A DNA stretch of 64,000 bases from Gilliamella sp. App4-10 (lineage in GTDB: Bacteria > Pseudomonadota > Gammaproteobacteria > Enterobacterales > Orbaceae), in NCBI RefSeq assembly GCF_001690495.1, contig NZ_LZGS01000004.1, positions 62,001 to 126,000 on the forward strand. Direction: 5' to 3'. Below the pieces are notes generated by a model, which worked only from the letters and a program-made list of their open reading frames with translations, searched no databases and was not told where the DNA came from. Made by a program: the position numbers and the translations under genes. Below are positions 61,645 through 64,000 of this stretch, one piece after another. Each line of letters begins with the position of its first letter. Position 1 is the stretch's first letter.

Positions 61645-62337
61645 ATGATGAATAAATTAAACGATCTTACCATTTCAATCGGACGCAATAAATTTTATCC
61701 ATTTTTTTGTATATTATGTGTCACGCTAGCATTCTTATACACCGATCCATTTACGCAATTTAATTTACGCTATACAGCTTCTTACATAGGCGCTTTTTGT
61801 GGCCTACTTTGTGTCATTTTATTAGCAAAACGTAAAAATATGGGCAATGTATTGGGTATGTTTGCTGTAGTTGCAGAATGTTGTGCTAATGTTCTTGGTG
61901 GCAATATTGGTGCGGGACTGCCACCTCTCTACTATTTTTGTTCACATATCTATGGGCTATTTACTTGGCAAAAAAACCTTGATAATCATAAAAATGTTAA
62001 AGTTCGTTCACTCAATGAAACCGCATTTTTATATACACTCATATTTCTTATTGCTGCGGCTTTTTTCAATATTTATTTAACCAATGAAGTTGGTGCTACC
62101 AATACAACCTATCAACTCATGGCTAACTGTTTTATCTTTGGGTTAGGCATTGTTGCTCAGTTATTACTAATGATGCGATATGCGTTTAATTGGTATTTGT
62201 GGGTCATATTAAACGTACTGGTGATTGGCTTAAATATCTATACCGACAATATCATTATCGCAACACAGTACTTAATTTATCTGTTTAATGCTATTTATGG
62301 AATTTGTGAATGGAAACGTTCTGAACAGGAAGAATAG
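61645..62337 (+). CDS. pnuC: nicotinamide riboside transporter PnuC
   Basis: The 230-residue membrane protein has seven hydrophobic segments with PPLYYFCSHIYGLFTW and NAIYGICEW, the PnuC signature near the ends of segments. PnuC facilitates diffusion of nicotinamide riboside, trapped by the kinase of NadR. Start is ATG 61645 or 61648. Confidence 0.92.
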   Translation: MMNKLNDLTISIGRNKFYPFFCILCVTLAFLYTDPFTQFNLRYTASYIGAFCGLLCVILLAKRKNMGNVLGMFAVVAECCANVLGGNIGAGLPPLYYFCSHIYGLFTWQKNLDNHKNVKVRSLNETAFLYTLIFLIAAAFFNIYLTNEVGATNTTYQLMANCFIFGLGIVAQLLLMMRYAFNWYLWVILNVLVIGLNIYTDNIIIATQYLIYLFNAIYGICEWKRSEQEE

Positions 62338-62401
62338 AAATACCAGATTTTGTCAAAAAGTTTCAGAAAACACTATGTTTCAGTATAAAAATAGAAAATA
62401 A

Positions 62402-62449
62402 GTATTTTATTTTCTATTTTCTATTTTTTATTTTTTATTTTTTATTTGA
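62402..62449. repeat. T-rich tandem repeat between pnuC and pcm
   Basis: A run of related units (TATTTTC, then TATTTTT with one or two extra T) fills the gap between the convergent genes. It is a low-complexity tract that may vary in length; no function is evident. Confidence 0.7.
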
Positions 62450-62461
62450 TATGAACATAAA

Positions 62462-63088
62462 TTATTCTATATCACCTTTAACTAAAGGTACAAATATCAC
62501 CTCGCCCATATTTTTGGCTACAAATTTATTGCCATCACGCTCAATTAATTGTAAAGCCTGTTTACTGTTACCGACTGGAATAACTAATCGTCCTTTATCT
62601 GCCAACTGTTCTAACAAGTTTTGTGGCACTTCGGATGCAGCTGCGGTAACGATGATGCCATCAAACGGCCCTCGCTCAGGCCAACCTAACCAGCCATCAC
62701 CATGACGCGTTGAAATGTTGTGAATATCAAGTTGCTTTAAACGACGTTTCGTATTCCACTGTAGGCTTTTAATTCGTTCCACCGAACAAACATGCTCAAC
62801 TAACTTTGCTAAAACAGCGGTTTGATATCCAGAGCCAGTCCCAATTTCAAGCACTTTAGAAGTAGGCTCTAATTTTAATAGTTCCGTCATCTTTGCTACA
62901 ATATAGGGTTGAGAAATAGTTTGGCCATTGCCTATTGGGAGTGGGCGATTATCGTAAGCTTGATGCGAAAGGGCTTCATCAACAAAATGTTCCCGTGGAA
63001 TTGAAGCGATAGCATCTAAAACATACTCGTCTTTTATTCCTTGCTGACGCAAGAATTTAATTAGGGATTGCATTTTTAGATTTTGCAT
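62462..63088 (-). CDS. pcm: protein-L-isoaspartate O-methyltransferase
   Basis: The 208-residue SAM methyltransferase has [39 protein letters not shown] and [21 protein letters not shown], the hallmarks of Pcm. It repairs isoaspartyl residues. It starts 5 bases after truD; surE, which lies between them in enteric bacteria, is missing. Confidence 0.96.
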   Translation of the reverse strand: MQNLKMQSLIKFLRQQGIKDEYVLDAIASIPREHFVDEALSHQAYDNRPLPIGNGQTISQPYIVAKMTELLKLEPTSKVLEIGTGSGYQTAVLAKLVEHVCSVERIKSLQWNTKRRLKQLDIHNISTRHGDGWLGWPERGPFDGIIVTAAASEVPQNLLEQLADKGRLVIPVGNSKQALQLIERDGNKFVAKNMGEVIFVPLVKGDIE

Positions 63089-63093
63089 TTGGG

Positions 63094-64000
63094 CTACTCA
63101 TTTTCCATTATTAATTCACGTATCACACTTGTTGCATAACAACCTGATGGCAAATAAAAATCGATCTCAAGAGTGCTATCATCCAACCATTGCCAATTAA
63201 GTTGCTCTGCTCGTAACAATATTGACCGTCTTGCTGTTTCGACACGCTCTTTTTTGAATAGGTCAATAAATTCAGACCAACCTTCTAAACATTTTTGCTC
63301 GAAATCAAGTGTCTTAAAGCGTGTTCCAAGTGGTGAATCACCCACCATTGGTGCAGTAATATTAATTTCACCATTTTCAAGTCGCTGCTGTAATAAATCG
63401 AGTTCATCTTCTTGTGCAACAAACCAGCTACCACGCTGTGCGAGTTGTAATATATCGCCATCTAACACAATTTGATGTAAATTTTGAGCTATTCGTTGGC
63501 TGACAATATCATTAAAAATCGCACTACGTGCTGCAGAAAGATAAAAGCTACGCTTTTTACGATCTTTAACCGAAATTTCGCCACTGGCCCATTTTATGGC
63601 TTGGATAATATTATTTTCACCCCGACCAAAACGTTGTTCGCCAAAATAATTAGGCACGCCATGCTGTTTGATTAACGCTAATTTAGATTCGATTTCAGAT
63701 TGAGCATTTAAATTTCTTAAGGTAATTTTAAAATAATTACCCTTTAATGCACCTATTTTTAATTTTTTATTATGCCGAGTGACTTTTAGTATTTGGCAAC
63801 CGGCTAAATTAAATGCCGAAAAATCGGGCGTTTTCTGACCAGGCATATGTAAGCTAAACCATTGCTGAGTTATCGCTTGACGATCTTTTAATCCAGCATA
63901 ACTCACAAGCTTTGCTGAAATACCAACATATTTAGCTAACTGCTCAGCCACAAAAATAGTATTACAATCACGTTTTTGCAAAAAAACTAAAACATGTTCA
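63094..64000 (-). CDS. truD: tRNA pseudouridine(13) synthase TruD, 5' end outside window
   Basis: The frame is open to the window edge, reading [18 protein letters not shown] at the left, which continues the known N-terminal part of Tru[17 protein letters not shown] contains the catalytic aspartate, and [14 protein letters not shown] and the C-terminal [12 protein letters not shown] match the family. About 300 of about 345 residues are present. TruD makes pseudouridine 13 in tRNA-Glu. Confidence 0.95.
   Translation of the reverse strand, partial: EHVLVFLQKRDCNTIFVAEQLAKYVGISAKLVSYAGLKDRQAITQQWFSLHMPGQKTPDFSAFNLAGCQILKVTRHNKKLKIGALKGNYFKITLRNLNAQSEIESKLALIKQHGVPNYFGEQRFGRGENNIIQAIKWASGEISVKDRKKRSFYLSAARSAIFNDIVSQRIAQNLHQIVLDGDILQLAQRGSWFVAQEDELDLLQQRLENGEINITAPMVGDSPLGTRFKTLDFEQKCLEGWSEFIDLFKKERVETARRSILLRAEQLNWQWLDDSTLEIDFYLPSGCYATSVIRELIMENE

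Overview
The window is a 64 kb piece of an AT-rich gammaproteobacterial chromosome. Gene content and order resemble enteric bacteria and Pasteurellaceae (dusB-fis, yebC-ruvC, trxB-cydDC, rsfS-rlmH-ybeY, corC-lnt-gltIJKL, mrcA next to the hof/com genes), but many short linkages are broken and base composition is low in GC. This fits a host-associated lineage such as Orbaceae (Gilliamella, Orbus, Frischella). That assignment is an inference from gene content, not from a database search.

Layout. 1-1917 (+): end of dusB, fis, yebC, ruvC. 2193-7726 (-): a 5-oxoproline cluster with an NRAMP-related transporter, pxpA, a pxpB-pxpC fusion and a biotin carboxylase carrying its own biotinyl domain. 8002-10354: a decayed stretch with a frameshifted LysR regulator, remnants of an NAD(P)-binding protein and an aldo/keto reductase, then tRNA-Gly. 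10502-18885: yhhL, rsmD, mrcA, an orphan ygfX, tusA, yigL and a hofMN-O-P-Q DNA-uptake operon in which hofM and hofN are fused. 19089-19360: two identical tRNA-Val genes and tRNA-Lys. 19557-34499: a secreted GH3 glycosidase, a broken argO, an APC transporter, yhfA, a TSUP remnant, mltB, ldhA, ampG, a nitroreductase, a small unknown protein, trxB and cydDC.

35234-48859 (-) is a complete Tad (Flp) pilus locus: flp, tadA, tadB, tadC, tadD, rcpC, rcpA, tadZ, tadE, tadF, tadG, a secreted RCC1-repeat protein with an aspartate-rich insertion, and the prepilin peptidase tadV. It has a near-consensus promoter before flp, two hairpins between flp and tadA, and a strong terminator at the end. 49457-64000: rsfS, rlmH, ybeY, corC, lnt, gltIJKL, recD, a DUF4139 protein, nadR-pnuC preceded by two NadR-box-like sites, pcm and the 3' part of truD.

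How the genes work together. The Tad genes build an adhesive pilus from envelope to surface, and the RCC1 protein is the part with no assigned role. The hof operon, with its own secretin, would serve DNA uptake. The oxoproline cluster pairs a lactam-hydrolysing enzyme set with a biotin carboxylase, an arrangement similar to the parts of urea carboxylase. NadR and PnuC form an autoregulated NAD salvage unit. Five pseudogene loci (lysR, NAD(P)-binding protein, aldo/keto reductase, argO, TSUP) point to ongoing genome reduction.

Most unusual signals: the RCC1/poly-Asp protein inside the Tad locus, the hofM-hofN fusion, the biotin carboxylase/PxpBC set with an NRAMP relative lacking the usual metal motifs, and the NadR boxes.
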